Counted from the stretch's first letter, positions 28,978 through 37,686 are shown. The stretch: DNA of 64,000 nucleotides from Collimonas rhizosphaerae (GCF_038896935.1 NZ_JBANDC010000001.1:372001-436000); one strand, 5' to 3'. Notes: generated by a model from the letters alone, not told the origin. Made by a program: numbers and translations.

Positions 28978-29033
28978 AACGGGGTCCGGATTTGTGCGAT
29001 GGCGAAAGCCGGCGTGCAAATCCGGACCCCGTT
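28978..29033. repeat. Perfect 17-bp inverted repeat with a central GGC-GAAA-GCC stem
   Basis: Arms AACGGGGTCCGGATTTG (28978-28994) and CAAATCCGGACCCCGTT (29017-29033) are exact reverse complements, and the 22 bases between contain a GGC-GAAA-GCC mini-stem. It begins 31 bp after the H1-like gene. The lack of a T-run argues against a simple terminator. It looks like a REP/RIME-type intergenic repeat. The 253-bp gap (28948-29200) also holds the Pho-box region and no gene. Confidence 0.65.
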
Positions 29034-29115
29034 TGCCTATGGGCGGCATGTGCGCGGCCTATCGAAAAACGGCGGCATCCAGATCGTTTCGATTGCATTT
29101 TCGACACTGTTGCTA

Positions 29116-29181
29116 TGTCATAAAACCGAAATAAACCTGTCATTTTCTTGAAGTAATCCGTGGTTAGGCTTGTCATCGTCA
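29116..29181 (+). promoter_or_regulatory. Candidate PhoB box array upstream of the lipid-remodelling operon
   Basis: TGTCAT occurs at 29116, 29138 and 29171. The distances are 22 and 33 bp, both exact multiples of 11, which is the repeat period of Pho boxes (TGTCATA-N4). The intermediate 11-mers (CGAAATA at 29127, TGAAGTA at 29149) are weak matches in phase. The first block, TGTCATA-AAAC-CGAAATA-AACC-TGTCATT, therefore reads as two overlapping boxes on one face of the DNA. It ends 20-60 bp before the OlsB-like start codon. PhoB binding is inferred. Confidence 0.65.
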
Positions 29182-29200
29182 CAATCAGAAAGGACGATGA

Positions 29201-29968
29201 ATGCAACTACTAACGAATCCTGGCGAAGCAAGTACGAGTGTTTCCAAGTTGACGGTTAGTCTTGCCAGTACGCCGGAAGAAGTACGCGAAGTGCAGCGTC
29301 TGCGCTATAAGGTTTTTATCGAGACGATGGGCTTGTCCGCGCTGGCCAATGCGGATGGCCTGGACAGCGATGAATTCGACTCTTATTGCGATCACCTGAT
29401 CGTGCGCGACACCAACACCTTGCGCGTGGTTGGCACCTATCGCGTCATGAGCCCGCATGCGGCAAGAAGCATGGGGCGTTATTACTCGGAACAGGAATTC
29501 GACCTCGGTCGCCTCGACAACCTGCGCAGCAGCATTGCCGAAGCCGGGCGCGCCTGCATCGATCCCGAATACCGCAGCGGCAGCGTCATCATGCTGCTGT
29601 GGGCCGGCCTGGCGGCCTTCATGCGGCGCGAACGCTGCGACTACCTGATGGGCTGCGCCAGCGTCAGCCTGGCCGACGGCGGGCACAACGCCGCGGCCTT
29701 GTACCACAGCCTGGAGCCGGGCAATTTCGCTCCGGCGGAATACCGGGTCACGCCGCATGTGCCGTTTCCGGTCCATGAGCGTGAAGCCGGCCATGTGGCG
29801 CAGATGCCGCCGCTGCTGAAAGGCTATCTGCGCAGCGGCGCCTGGGTCTGCGGCGACCCGGCCTGGGATCCCGATTTTCACTCCGCCGATTTTTTCCTGC
29901 TGCTGCCCTTGTCCAAGCTGGACCAGCGCTATGCGCGCCACTATCTTAAAGAAACGAGGGCGACATGA
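29201..29968 (+). CDS. olsB: OlsB-like ornithine N-acyltransferase (GNAT, hemolysin-like family)
   Basis: A 255-residue GNAT-fold protein. Landmarks shared with the OlsB/hemolysin-like family are LRYKVFIETMG (about residue 37), CDHLIVRD, VVGTYRVM, the GRACIDPEYRSGSVIMLLWAG block with the acyl-donor loop, YLMGCASVSLAD and PPLLKGYLRSGA. In Sinorhizobium OlsB transfers a 3-hydroxyacyl chain from ACP to ornithine, the first step of phosphate-free ornithine lipids. An AGAAAGGA ribosome binding site precedes the ATG. Its stop overlaps the next start by four bases (ATGA). The Pho-box array upstream fits induction under phosphate limitation. No olsA is nearby. Activity as a different N-acyltransferase remains possible. 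Confidence 0.75.
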   Translation: MQLLTNPGEASTSVSKLTVSLASTPEEVREVQRLRYKVFIETMGLSALANADGLDSDEFDSYCDHLIVRDTNTLRVVGTYRVMSPHAARSMGRYYSEQEFDLGRLDNLRSSIAEAGRACIDPEYRSGSVIMLLWAGLAAFMRRERCDYLMGCASVSLADGGHNAAALYHSLEPGNFAPAEYRVTPHVPFPVHEREAGHVAQMPPLLKGYLRSGAWVCGDPAWDPDFHSADFFLLLPLSKLDQRYARHYLKETRAT

Positions 29969-30849
29969 AACCAGGTGAACAGTTTCTGGAAGCTGCGTTG
30001 TTTGGCGCAAATTCCGGCGCCGGCGTTAGCGCCGGCGCCGGCGCCAAGCGAGATCCGATCCGCTTTCGCACCATCTGGATTTCCGATGTCCACCTGGGAA
30101 CCACCGGCTGCCAGGCTGCTCGCCTGCTGGAGTTTTTACGCGCGACCGAGTCGGACACCCTGTACCTGGTCGGCGACATCATCGACGGCTGGCAGCTGAA
30201 GCGCCGCTGGTACTGGGACCAGGTCCACAACAACGTAGTGCAAACGGTGCTGAAAAAAGCGCGCAAGGGAACCGAGGTGATTTTTGTGCCCGGCAACCAT
30301 GACGAGGCTGTGCGCCAATTCATCGATCTGGACTTCGGCGGTATCCGGATTCGCGATGAATTGGTGCATACCACCGCGCAGGGGAAACGCATGCTGGTGC
30401 TGCACGGCGACCGTTTCGACGGCGTGATCGCCTGCGCCAAATGGCTGGCGTACGTGGGCGACAGCCTGTACACCGTGATCCTGAAATTCAACCAATGGTT
30501 CAACGGCTGGCGCGCACGCGCCGGCCTGCCTTACTGGTCGCTCTCGCAATACCTGAAGCTGAAGGTGAAAAACGCCGTGAACTACATTTCTTCATTTGAA
30601 GATGCCTTGGCGGCGGAAGCGCAGAAGAAGGGCCTGGACGGCGTCATTTGCGGCCATATCCACAAGCCGGAAATCCGCGACATCAACGGCATCACCTATT
30701 GCAACGACGGCGACTGGGTGGAAAGCCTGTCGGCGCTGGTGGAAGAAGCCAGCGGCGAATTGCGCCTGGTGACCTGGCAGGAAATCATGCAGCAAAAGAA
30801 TCCAGTGTCCGGCAAGAAGGTTAAAGAATTATGCGAATTGCCATCGTAA
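29965..30849 (+). CDS. PlcP/LpxH-like calcineurin-type metallophosphoesterase
   Basis: A 294-residue enzyme with every binuclear-metal motif of the family: ISDVHLG (about residue 37), LVGDIIDGW, PGNHDE, LHGDRFDG and CGHIHKPEIRD. By fold it resembles the UDP-2,3-diacylglucosamine hydrolase LpxH, but it is longer than E. coli LpxH (240). Its setting between an OlsB-like gene and a GT4 glycosyltransferase matches PlcP, which strips phosphate-containing head groups from phospholipids during phosphate starvation in rhizobia and marine bacteria. It overlaps the upstream gene by four bases and the downstream gene by 19, so translation is coupled. The first 25 residues are Gly/Ala rich. PlcP is my preferred role, from context; automatic annotation as LpxH would be understandable. 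Confidence 0.82.
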   Translation: MKPGEQFLEAALFGANSGAGVSAGAGAKRDPIRFRTIWISDVHLGTTGCQAARLLEFLRATESDTLYLVGDIIDGWQLKRRWYWDQVHNNVVQTVLKKARKGTEVIFVPGNHDEAVRQFIDLDFGGIRIRDELVHTTAQGKRMLVLHGDRFDGVIACAKWLAYVGDSLYTVILKFNQWFNGWRARAGLPYWSLSQYLKLKVKNAVNYISSFEDALAAEAQKKGLDGVICGHIHKPEIRDINGITYCNDGDWVESLSALVEEASGELRLVTWQEIMQQKNPVSGKKVKELCELPS

Positions 30850-31889
30850 CGGACGCCGGGCAATCGCAGATCAACGGGGTAGTCAATACTTTGCGCGCCA
30901 CCAGCGCATGCTTGCGCCATAACGGCCACGAAGTGCTGCTGCTGAGCCCCGACGATTTCCCGACTTTCGCCTGTCCCACCTATCCGGAAATCCGCCTGGC
31001 GCACAAGCCTTATGCCAGGATCGCGGCCAGCCTGAAGGCGTTTGGGCCCGACTGCATCCATATCTCGACCGAAGGGCCGATGGGCCTGGCCGCCAGGCGT
31101 TTCTGCCTGCGCCAGGGAATAGGCTTTACGACCGCCTACCATACCCGTTTCCCCGAGTACCTGAGCGCGCGTTCGATCCTGCCCAAGGCGCTGACCTACC
31201 GCTGGCTGCGCTGGTTCCACGGTCCTTCGAAAGCGGTGATGGTGCCGACGCCGCATGTGCTCAAGGAGCTGGAGCAGCGCGGCTTCCGCCATCTGGTGTT
31301 GTGGGGCCGAGGGGTGGATACCGAACGTTTCAAGCCGGTCGACGAGGACCACGCTTGCATCGTCCGCCCTTTGTACCTCTACGTCGGCAGGGTGGCGGTG
31401 GAAAAGAACATCGAGTCGTTCCTGCAGGTTGACCTGCCGGGCAGCAAATGGGTGATCGGCGACGGCCCGCTGCGCGAAGAGCTGCAGCAGCGCTATCCGG
31501 ATGTGCAGTTCCTGGGCGCCAAGCCGCACCATGAGCTCACCTCGTATTACAACTGCGCCGACGTGATGGTGTTTCCCAGCCATACCGATACCTTCGGGCT
31601 GGTCATGGTCGAAGCCATGGCATGCGGGGTGCCGGTCGCCGCTTATCCGGTCGCCGGTCCGCTCGATGTGGTGGCGCACGGGCGCTCCGGGATACTGGAC
31701 GAGGACTTGACCTCGGCTTGCCAGCGGGCCCTGGCGCTAGACCGGCGCGAGGTGCGGGAACATGCGCTGGAATATTCCTGGGAGTACGCCACGCAGCAGT
31801 TCCAGCAGCATCTGTTTCAGATCCATGGGGTGAAAGCGCGTCCCAATAATCTGCTGGCCGGCAGGTCGCGTCCCGCTTCCGGCCTTTGA
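30831..31889 (+). CDS. GT4-family glycosyltransferase, candidate diacylglycerol glycosyltransferase
   Basis: A 352-residue GT-B fold enzyme. The N-terminal acceptor domain starts MRIAIVTDAGQSQINGVVNT, and HTRFPEYLSARSILP follows. The donor-site region is WGRGVDTERFKPV, LYVGRVAVEKNIE and the E-x7-E element in FPSHTDTFGLVMVEAMACGVPV. The sequence is close to alpha-mannosyl/SqdX/Agt-like transferases. It overlaps the phosphoesterase gene by 19 bp and ends the operon before a strong terminator. With a PlcP-like enzyme making diacylglycerol, this protein would add sugar to give glycolipids that replace phospholipids. The donor sugar is not deducible. Confidence 0.83.
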   Translation: MRIAIVTDAGQSQINGVVNTLRATSACLRHNGHEVLLLSPDDFPTFACPTYPEIRLAHKPYARIAASLKAFGPDCIHISTEGPMGLAARRFCLRQGIGFTTAYHTRFPEYLSARSILPKALTYRWLRWFHGPSKAVMVPTPHVLKELEQRGFRHLVLWGRGVDTERFKPVDEDHACIVRPLYLYVGRVAVEKNIESFLQVDLPGSKWVIGDGPLREELQQRYPDVQFLGAKPHHELTSYYNCADVMVFPSHTDTFGLVMVEAMACGVPVAAYPVAGPLDVVAHGRSGILDEDLTSACQRALALDRREVREHALEYSWEYATQQFQQHLFQIHGVKARPNNLLAGRSRPASGL

Positions 31890-31955
31890 CAAGCCAAGCC
31901 GTTCAGGCAAGCAAGACTACTGGCTGGCGCGTGGCGACAAGCATAGCCTCAAAAT

Positions 31956-31991
31956 AAAATGCCCCGCTTGGAAGAACGGGGCATTTTTATT
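31956..31991. terminator. Bidirectional terminator between the GT4 gene and bamD
   Basis: The stem ATGCCCCG...CGGGGCAT is flanked by A-run and T-run on opposite sides, so it works for both convergent genes. It ends 18 bp from the bamD stop codon. Confidence 0.92.
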
Positions 31992-32008
31992 TAGTGCGAG
32001 CCTGCCTG

Positions 32009-32821
32009 TTACCAGAATTTCCACCAAGGCGCTTTTACTACCTTGGTGCTGTCGGTGCCGGTACCGCCGACATACTTGCTGTTCGGGTAGGTTTTCTTCA
32101 GCACGCGCTCAGCGTCGTCATGCAATTGCGTCAGGCCCAGGGCTTCGTAAGACTGCACCATGATATGCAGCGCTTCTTCCACCGCCGGCGCATCGCGATA
32201 TTGCTGGATGGCGCTTTGCGCGCGGTCGGCAGCCGCCACATACGCGCCGCGGCGGTAATAGTAGCTGGCGACGTGGACGTCATACTGCGCCAGCGCATTC
32301 ACCAGGTATTTCATGCGCGCCAGCGAATCGGGGGCGTAGGTGCTCTCGGGGAAGCGGACCACCACCTGCTTGAAGGCGTCGAATGCATCGCGCGCCGCTT
32401 TCGGATCGCGCTCGGTGGCGTCCTCGCTCGACAGGAAGTCGAAAATGCTGATCTTGTCGTTGAAGTTGACCAGGCCGCGCAGGTAGTACATGTAGTCTAC
32501 GTTAGGGTGGTTCGGATGCAGCTTGATGAAGCGGTCAATTGCCGCCAGCGCCTCAGGCTGTTCGCCTTGCCGGTAGTGGGCATAGGCGATATCCATCTGC
32601 GCCTGTTGCGCGTAGGTGCCGAACGGATAACGCGATTCCAGCTTTTCAAAGTACTTAATTGCCTTATCGTAGCCGCCGCTGTTCATTTCATCCTTGGCCT
32701 CCGAGTATAATCGGGGGGCGGACCAGTTTGCGGTTTCATCGACTTTGTCTGGCAATAAGCCACACGCAGATAAGGATAGAGCGAATGCGACAGCAGCTAG
32801 TTTTAAGAGTCTTTTTTGCAT
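32009..32821 (-). CDS. bamD: Outer membrane assembly lipoprotein BamD
   Basis: A 270-residue lipoprotein of the BAM complex that inserts outer-membrane beta-barrels. The signal peptide ends in the lipobox SLSACG (Cys about residue 20). Five TPR-like repeats follow, including LYSEAKDEMNSGGYDKAIKY, YAHYRQGEQPEALAAIDRF and YYRRGAYVAAADRAQSAIQQ. The C-terminus is APWWKFW. I chose the ATG at 32821; the open frame extends four codons to a TTG. It is divergent from rluD, as in many Gram-negatives where bamD and rluD are neighbours. Confidence 0.96.
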   Translation of the reverse strand: MQKRLLKLAAVAFALSLSACGLLPDKVDETANWSAPRLYSEAKDEMNSGGYDKAIKYFEKLESRYPFGTYAQQAQMDIAYAHYRQGEQPEALAAIDRFIKLHPNHPNVDYMYYLRGLVNFNDKISIFDFLSSEDATERDPKAARDAFDAFKQVVVRFPESTYAPDSLARMKYLVNALAQYDVHVASYYYRRGAYVAAADRAQSAIQQYRDAPAVEEALHIMVQSYEALGLTQLHDDAERVLKKTYPNSKYVGGTGTDSTKVVKAPWWKFW

Positions 32822-32877
32822 AGTGGTTTGCAAGATTGCGCGTATTTACGTGTATTAACAACGATTGATTATAGCTG

Positions 32878-33918
32878 ATGGGACTTCAAGTGATGTCATT
32901 TACCAAGCCAAATTTGGCTGAAAGTCTGCCTGACGCTGATTTAGAGGCCGATATCGACTATGTCGACGACGGCGACGCGGCTACTGCCAGCGCGCCGATA
33001 GTACTGCAATTGACACCGGATGTGTGCGGCACGCGCCTGGATAAAGTAGTTTCAACCCTGGTGCCGCAATATTCGCGCAGCCGCATCCAGCAATGGATCG
33101 AAGCCGGGCACGTTACCGTCGACGGCAAGCCGGGCACCACCAAGATGACCACCTACGGCGATGAAACCGTGGTGGTGCTGCCGCAGCCGGCGCCCGACGA
33201 AAAGGCGTTCACGCCGGAAGACATGGCGCTGGATGTGGTTTACGAAGATGCGGCAATCATTGTCATCAACAAGCCGGCCGGCCTGGTGGTGCATCCCGCC
33301 GCCGGCAACTGGTCAGGAACCTTGCTCAACGGCCTGCTGTTCCGCTGGCCGGCATTGGCAGGAGTGCCGCGCGCCGGCATCGTGCATCGCCTGGACAAGG
33401 ACACCAGCGGCCTGATGGTGGTCGCCAAGACGCTGGAAGCGCAGACCGACCTGGTGCGCCAGCTGCAGGCCCGTACCGTCAAGCGCCAGTACCTGGCGCT
33501 GGTGTGGGGCACGCCGCAGCTGAACGGAACCGTGGACAGTCCCATGGCGCGCCATCCGCGCGACCGCATCAAGATGGCGGTATCCGACAGCCTGATCGCC
33601 AAGCCCGCCATCACCCACTACCAGCGGCTGGCGACCGGCCTGCTGGAGCGGCGTCCGGTCAGTCTCATGGGTTGTCGCCTGGAAACTGGGCGTACCCACC
33701 AGATCCGCGTCCACATGCAGTCGCTCGGGTTTTCGCTGGTGGGCGACGCCTTGTACGGCAAACAACACCTGATGCCGGCTTTCCCGCGCCAGGCCCTGCA
33801 GGCGTCGCGCCTGGGCCTGATCCATCCGAGCACGGGTAAGGCTTGCGAGTGGCATGCGCCGCTGCCGGAGGATTTCGCCGCGCTGCTGGTGCGCGCCGGC
33901 ATGAGCGTGCCGGAATGA
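32878..33918 (+). CDS. rluD: 23S rRNA pseudouridine synthase RluD
   Basis: A 346-residue enzyme that makes the pseudouridines in helix 69 of 23S rRNA. An S4-like RNA-binding domain (about residues 42-105, GTRLDKVVSTLVPQYSRSRI) precedes the catalytic domain with the signature GIVHRLDKDTSGLMVVAKT, whose Asp is the nucleophile. LETGRTHQIRVHMQSLG is the second family motif. The first 40 residues are acidic and variable. An ATG at 32893 is an alternative start. The gene is divergent from bamD and is followed after 46 bp by pgeF, the classic bamD / rluD-pgeF arrangement. Confidence 0.95.
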   Translation: MGLQVMSFTKPNLAESLPDADLEADIDYVDDGDAATASAPIVLQLTPDVCGTRLDKVVSTLVPQYSRSRIQQWIEAGHVTVDGKPGTTKMTTYGDETVVVLPQPAPDEKAFTPEDMALDVVYEDAAIIVINKPAGLVVHPAAGNWSGTLLNGLLFRWPALAGVPRAGIVHRLDKDTSGLMVVAKTLEAQTDLVRQLQARTVKRQYLALVWGTPQLNGTVDSPMARHPRDRIKMAVSDSLIAKPAITHYQRLATGLLERRPVSLMGCRLETGRTHQIRVHMQSLGFSLVGDALYGKQHLMPAFPRQALQASRLGLIHPSTGKACEWHAPLPEDFAALLVRAGMSVPE

Positions 33919-33964
33919 CGGTCGCGGTTTTGTGGACTAAACGGAAAGAAGGAGCCTTCGGCGC

Positions 33965-34732
33965 ATGCAATTGATCATTCCGGACTGGCCTGGATTGCCG
34001 CCGAATATTGGCGCTTTTGCCACCTTGCGCGGCGGCGGCGCCAGCCAGGGGCCGTATGACGACGGCAACGGCGGCGGCGGCCTGAACCTTGGAAGCCATG
34101 TCGGCGACCTGCTGCCCACGGTCGAATCCAACCGTGCGCAACTGGATGTCTTGCTGCCGGCGTCGCCGCTGTGGCTGGCGCAAGTCCACGGCCATCATGT
34201 GGTCGACGCCGGCGCTGCCGTCGCCGGCGTCGAAGCGGATGCCGCCATTGCCACCCGGGCCGGCGTAGTGTGCGCAATACAGACCGCCGATTGCCTGCCG
34301 GTCTTGTTTGCCGATATGAACGGCGCCGTGGTCGGCGCCGCGCATGCCGGCTGGCGCGGACTGCAGGGCGGGGTGCTGCAAAATACCGTGGCGCGCATGC
34401 GTGCCGCCGGCGCCGGGCCGATTGCCGCCTGGCTGGGCGCGGCCATCGGCCCCGAACGGTTCGAGGTCGGCGCCGATGTGTTGGCGGCATTCGCCGACGC
34501 GGCGCCGGCTGGCCAGGCAAGGCAGCAGGCCGAAGCCTGCTTTGCGCCGATCGCACAGCGGCCGGGCAAATACCTGGCCGACATTTATCAGCTGGCGCGG
34601 CTTGCGCTGCGCGAGGCAGATGTGCAGAATGTTTACGGTGGCGGATTGTGCACGGTCAGCGACAGGAATTTTTATTCCTACCGCCGCGACCATGTGACCG
34701 GCCGCATGGCTTCGCTGATCTGGCTGAAATGA
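33965..34732 (+). CDS. pgeF: Peptidoglycan editing factor PgeF (YfiH/DUF152, laccase-domain)
   Basis: A 255-residue member of the YfiH family with its metal-site residues: His in LAQVHGHHVVDAG, Cys in QTADCLPVLFAD and His in GAAHAGWRGLQGGVL. In E. coli the homologue prevents misincorporation of serine into peptidoglycan; related proteins act as purine nucleoside phosphorylases. The N-terminus PDWPGLPPNIGAFATLRGGG is typical. It follows rluD by 46 bp with AAGGAG upstream of the ATG, so the two are probably co-transcribed. Confidence 0.93.
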   Translation: MQLIIPDWPGLPPNIGAFATLRGGGASQGPYDDGNGGGGLNLGSHVGDLLPTVESNRAQLDVLLPASPLWLAQVHGHHVVDAGAAVAGVEADAAIATRAGVVCAIQTADCLPVLFADMNGAVVGAAHAGWRGLQGGVLQNTVARMRAAGAGPIAAWLGAAIGPERFEVGADVLAAFADAAPAGQARQQAEACFAPIAQRPGKYLADIYQLARLALREADVQNVYGGGLCTVSDRNFYSYRRDHVTGRMASLIWLK

Positions 34733-34742
34733 CCGGCGTCGC

Positions 34743-35009
34743 TTATGGTTTGGCTGATTCCGGTTTTTCTTGCGAAGCAGGTGTCTCGGCGGTTGCGGCG
34801 GCGGCAGCTTTTTGCTGTGCCGCCAGCCTGTTAGAATTTTCAGTGCGCTGACGATTTCTCTTGCGTTTCGGCGTGCCCATCAGGTATAAAACAATTGTCA
34901 AAGGAAAAACACCGTACAGTAAAAAAGTCATCACGCCGGCAACTGGAGTAGCCTCTGTAATTGCCATCATGAAGACAACGTAAATCCATGCGATGGCGAC
35001 GATATGCAT
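34743..35009 (-). CDS. Small membrane protein of unknown function
   Basis: An 88-residue protein with two predicted membrane helices (AIAWIYVVFMMAITEA and VMTFLLYGVFPLTIVLYLM), then a basic stop-transfer (GTPKRKRNRQR) and a polar Ala/Glu-rich tail that should face the cytoplasm. AGGA seven bases before the ATG supports translation. It is convergent with pgeF, ten bases apart, and divergent from phaC. I do not recognise a characterised family. Confidence 0.72.
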   Translation of the reverse strand: MHIVAIAWIYVVFMMAITEATPVAGVMTFLLYGVFPLTIVLYLMGTPKRKRNRQRTENSNRLAAQQKAAAAATAETPASQEKPESAKP

Positions 35010-35076
35010 TTGGTTCCTGCTCTAGAGTCAATCCGATAAAAGATACACGAAAATAAGCCAAAACAACGGTCACCGC

Positions 35077-36855
35077 ATGAATACGCCTAATTTTTCCGTC
35101 TTCGATCCTGCCGCATTGTCGCAACTCTCGCAGCAATTCAGTCAAGCCTTCAATCCCCAGTTCCTCCAGCAGCTCGGCCATATAGCCGACCCCGGCATGT
35201 TCCTCGGCTTCAATCCAGCCGCGCAAAACCAGAACGGCGCGGCGGGTTTCGGCGAGCTCGGCATTTCGCTCGATCCGGCGGTGCTGGAAAAGCTGCAGGC
35301 GGAATACACGGAGCAGTTGTCCGCGCTGTGGAAGGACATGCTGGCAGCGCGCATACCGGCCATCGCCGACCGCCGTTTCAGCGCCGCGGCCTGGCATGAC
35401 AATCCGCTGCATGCCTTCAATGCGGCGGCCTACCTGCTCAATGCCCACTTCCTGAACGCGATGGTCGAAGCGCTGGATGCGCCGCCCAAGCTCAAGCGCA
35501 AGATCGGCTTTACCGTACAGCAGATGATCGACGCCATGGCGCCTTCCAATTTCCTGGCGACCAATCCGGCGGCGCAGCAGAAAATTGTCGAAACCCATGG
35601 TGAAAGCCTGACCAAGGGCATCGCCCAGATGATCGCGGACATGCACAAGGGCCGGGTGTCGCAGACCGACGAGTCGGCATTCGAGGTCGGCAAGGACGTG
35701 GCCACCACCGAAGGCGCCGTGGTATTTGAAAACGACCTGTTCCAGCTGATCCAGTACACGCCGCTGACCGCCAAGGTGTACCAGCGGCCGCTGCTGATCG
35801 TGCCGCCTTGCATCAACAAATTCTATATCCTCGACCTGCAGCCGCAGAACTCGCTGGTGCGCTATGCGGTGGAGCAGGGGCACAGCGTGTTCCTGGTTTC
35901 CTGGCGCAACGCCGATGAATCGCTGGCGCATGCGACCTGGGACCAGTACATCGTCGATGGCGCAATCCGCGCGATCCAGGCGGTGCAGGAGATCAGCGGC
36001 CAGGACAAGATCAACACGCTCGGTTTCTGCGTCGGCGGCACGATCCTGTCGACGGCCCTGGCAAAGCTGGCGGCGGAAAAAAACAATCCGGTCGCCAGCC
36101 TGACCTTGCTCACTGCTTTCCTGGATTTCAGCGACACCGGCATCCTCGACGTATACATCGACGACCTGCAGATCCGCATGCGGGAACAGGCCATCGGCCA
36201 GGGCGGCCTGATGCCTGGACGTGAATTCGGTTCTGCGTTTTCCAGCTTGCGTCCCAACGACCTGCTGTGGAATTATGTCGAATCGAACTACCTGAAAGGC
36301 GAGCAGCCGACGCCTTTCGATCTGCTGTACTGGAATGCCGACAGCACCAATTTGCCGGGGCCGATGTTTTGCTACTACCTGCGCCACATGTACCTGGACA
36401 ATTCGCTGAAGGAGGCCGGCACGCTGACGGTAGGCGGACAAAAGATCGACCTCGGCAAGATCGATGCGCCGGCTTTCATCTATGCCTCGCGCGACGATCA
36501 TATCGTGCCCTGGACCTCAGCCTATGCCTCGGTTTCCCTGCTCAATCCCGGGAAGCCGAAACAGAACCGCTTCGTGCTCGGCGCTTCCGGCCACATCGCC
36601 GGCGTGATCAATCCGCCGGCAAAGAAGAAGCGAAGTTATTGGACCGGCAACGCCGCCGGCAAGGCAGGCGCCGTGGATGCCGAAGCATGGATGGCGGCGG
36701 CGGTTGAACATCCAGGCAGCTGGTGGACCGAATGGACCGGATTTTTATCCGAACATGCAGGAAAACAAGTGGCCGCGCCGCGCAAATTGGGAAATACTCA
36801 GTACAGCGTCATCGAACCTGCGCCGGGACGGTATGTCAAAGTCAGGGCAGAATAA
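35077..36855 (+). CDS. phaC: Class I polyhydroxyalkanoate synthase
   Basis: A 592-residue polymerase that links (R)-3-hydroxyacyl-CoA units into polyhydroxyalkanoate at the granule surface. The catalytic lipase-like box is GFCVGGTI with Cys318. The catalytic Asp is in ASRDDHIVPW and the His in LGASGHIAGVINPPAKKK. The length and the N-terminal domain (about 1-200) match class I synthases such as C. necator PhaC (589). No strong ribosome binding site precedes the ATG. phaB follows after 82 bp; the thiolase gene phaA, often between them, is absent here. Confidence 0.96.
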   Translation: MNTPNFSVFDPAALSQLSQQFSQAFNPQFLQQLGHIADPGMFLGFNPAAQNQNGAAGFGELGISLDPAVLEKLQAEYTEQLSALWKDMLAARIPAIADRRFSAAAWHDNPLHAFNAAAYLLNAHFLNAMVEALDAPPKLKRKIGFTVQQMIDAMAPSNFLATNPAAQQKIVETHGESLTKGIAQMIADMHKGRVSQTDESAFEVGKDVATTEGAVVFENDLFQLIQYTPLTAKVYQRPLLIVPPCINKFYILDLQPQNSLVRYAVEQGHSVFLVSWRNADESLAHATWDQYIVDGAIRAIQAVQEISGQDKINTLGFCVGGTILSTALAKLAAEKNNPVASLTLLTAFLDFSDTGILDVYIDDLQIRMREQAIGQGGLMPGREFGSAFSSLRPNDLLWNYVESNYLKGEQPTPFDLLYWNADSTNLPGPMFCYYLRHMYLDNSLKEAGTLTVGGQKIDLGKIDAPAFIYASRDDHIVPWTSAYASVSLLNPGKPKQNRFVLGASGHIAGVINPPAKKKRSYWTGNAAGKAGAVDAEAWMAAAVEHPGSWWTEWTGFLSEHAGKQVAAPRKLGNTQYSVIEPAPGRYVKVRAE

Positions 36856-36937
36856 AACACAGCGGGAAGACTGTCGGGGAAGTTGTAGTCACGAAGCAGA
36901 TGGATTTTTTGAATCGTTTTTTTGAAGGAGACAAGAG

Positions 36938-37678
36938 ATGGCAAAGCGAATCGTTTATGTGACAGGGGGAATGGGCGGCATCGGTACCCCAATTTGTACT
37001 CGTCTTTGCACAGATGGTTTTACCGTGGTAGCCGGCTGCGGGCCGAATTCCACGCGCAAGGATAAATGGCTGGCCGACATGCGCGCCAAGGGTTTCGATA
37101 TCCATGCTTCGGAAGGCAACGTCTCCAACTGGGAATCGACCAAGGCAGCGTTCGACAAGGTCAAGGCGGAAGTCGGCGAAGTCGATATCCTGATCAATAA
37201 CGCCGGCATTACCCGCGACGGCCAGTTCCGCAAGATGTCCAAGGCAGACTGGGATGCGGTCATCGACACTAACCTGAATTCGCTGTTCAACGTCACCAAG
37301 CAGGTCATCGACGGCATGGCGGACCGCGGCTGGGGACGGATTGTCAATATTTCATCGGTCAACGGCCAGAAGGGCCAGTTCGGCCAGACCAATTACTCGA
37401 CCGCAAAAGCCGGCATCCACGGCTTTACCATGGCGCTGGCGCAGGAAGTGGCGACCAAGGGCGTTACCGTCAATACCGTGTCGCCGGGTTATGTCGGCAC
37501 CGACATGGTGCGGTCGATCCGCCCGGACGTGCTGGAAAAAATCGTTGCCGGGATCCCGGTAAAACGCCTGGGCGAACCGGAAGAAATCGCTTCCATCATC
37601 TCCTGGATCGTGTCGGAAGAGGGCGGCTACGCCACCGGTTCCGACTTCTCGCTGAACGGCGGCCTGCATATGGGCTGA
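36938..37678 (+). CDS. phaB: Acetoacetyl-CoA reductase
   Basis: A 246-residue short-chain dehydrogenase that reduces acetoacetyl-CoA to (R)-3-hydroxybutyryl-CoA with NADPH. The nucleotide-binding motif is VTGGMGGIGTPIC, NNAGITRDGQFRKM is conserved, and the catalytic residues are the Ser of NISSVNGQKG and the Tyr/Lys in TNYSTAKAG. The Asn-Gly-Gln run and the C-terminal SLNGGLHMG are diagnostic of PhaB. AAGGAG precedes the ATG by seven bases. It feeds PhaC directly. Confidence 0.96.
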   Translation: MAKRIVYVTGGMGGIGTPICTRLCTDGFTVVAGCGPNSTRKDKWLADMRAKGFDIHASEGNVSNWESTKAAFDKVKAEVGEVDILINNAGITRDGQFRKMSKADWDAVIDTNLNSLFNVTKQVIDGMADRGWGRIVNISSVNGQKGQFGQTNYSTAKAGIHGFTMALAQEVATKGVTVNTVSPGYVGTDMVRSIRPDVLEKIVAGIPVKRLGEPEEIASIISWIVSEEGGYATGSDFSLNGGLHMG

Positions 37679-37686
37679 TGCGGTTT

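Noticed and set aside
29965..30849. Calling this gene lpxH outright
   Set aside because: The metallophosphatase motifs are compatible, but length and operon context favour a PlcP-like role; left without a symbol.
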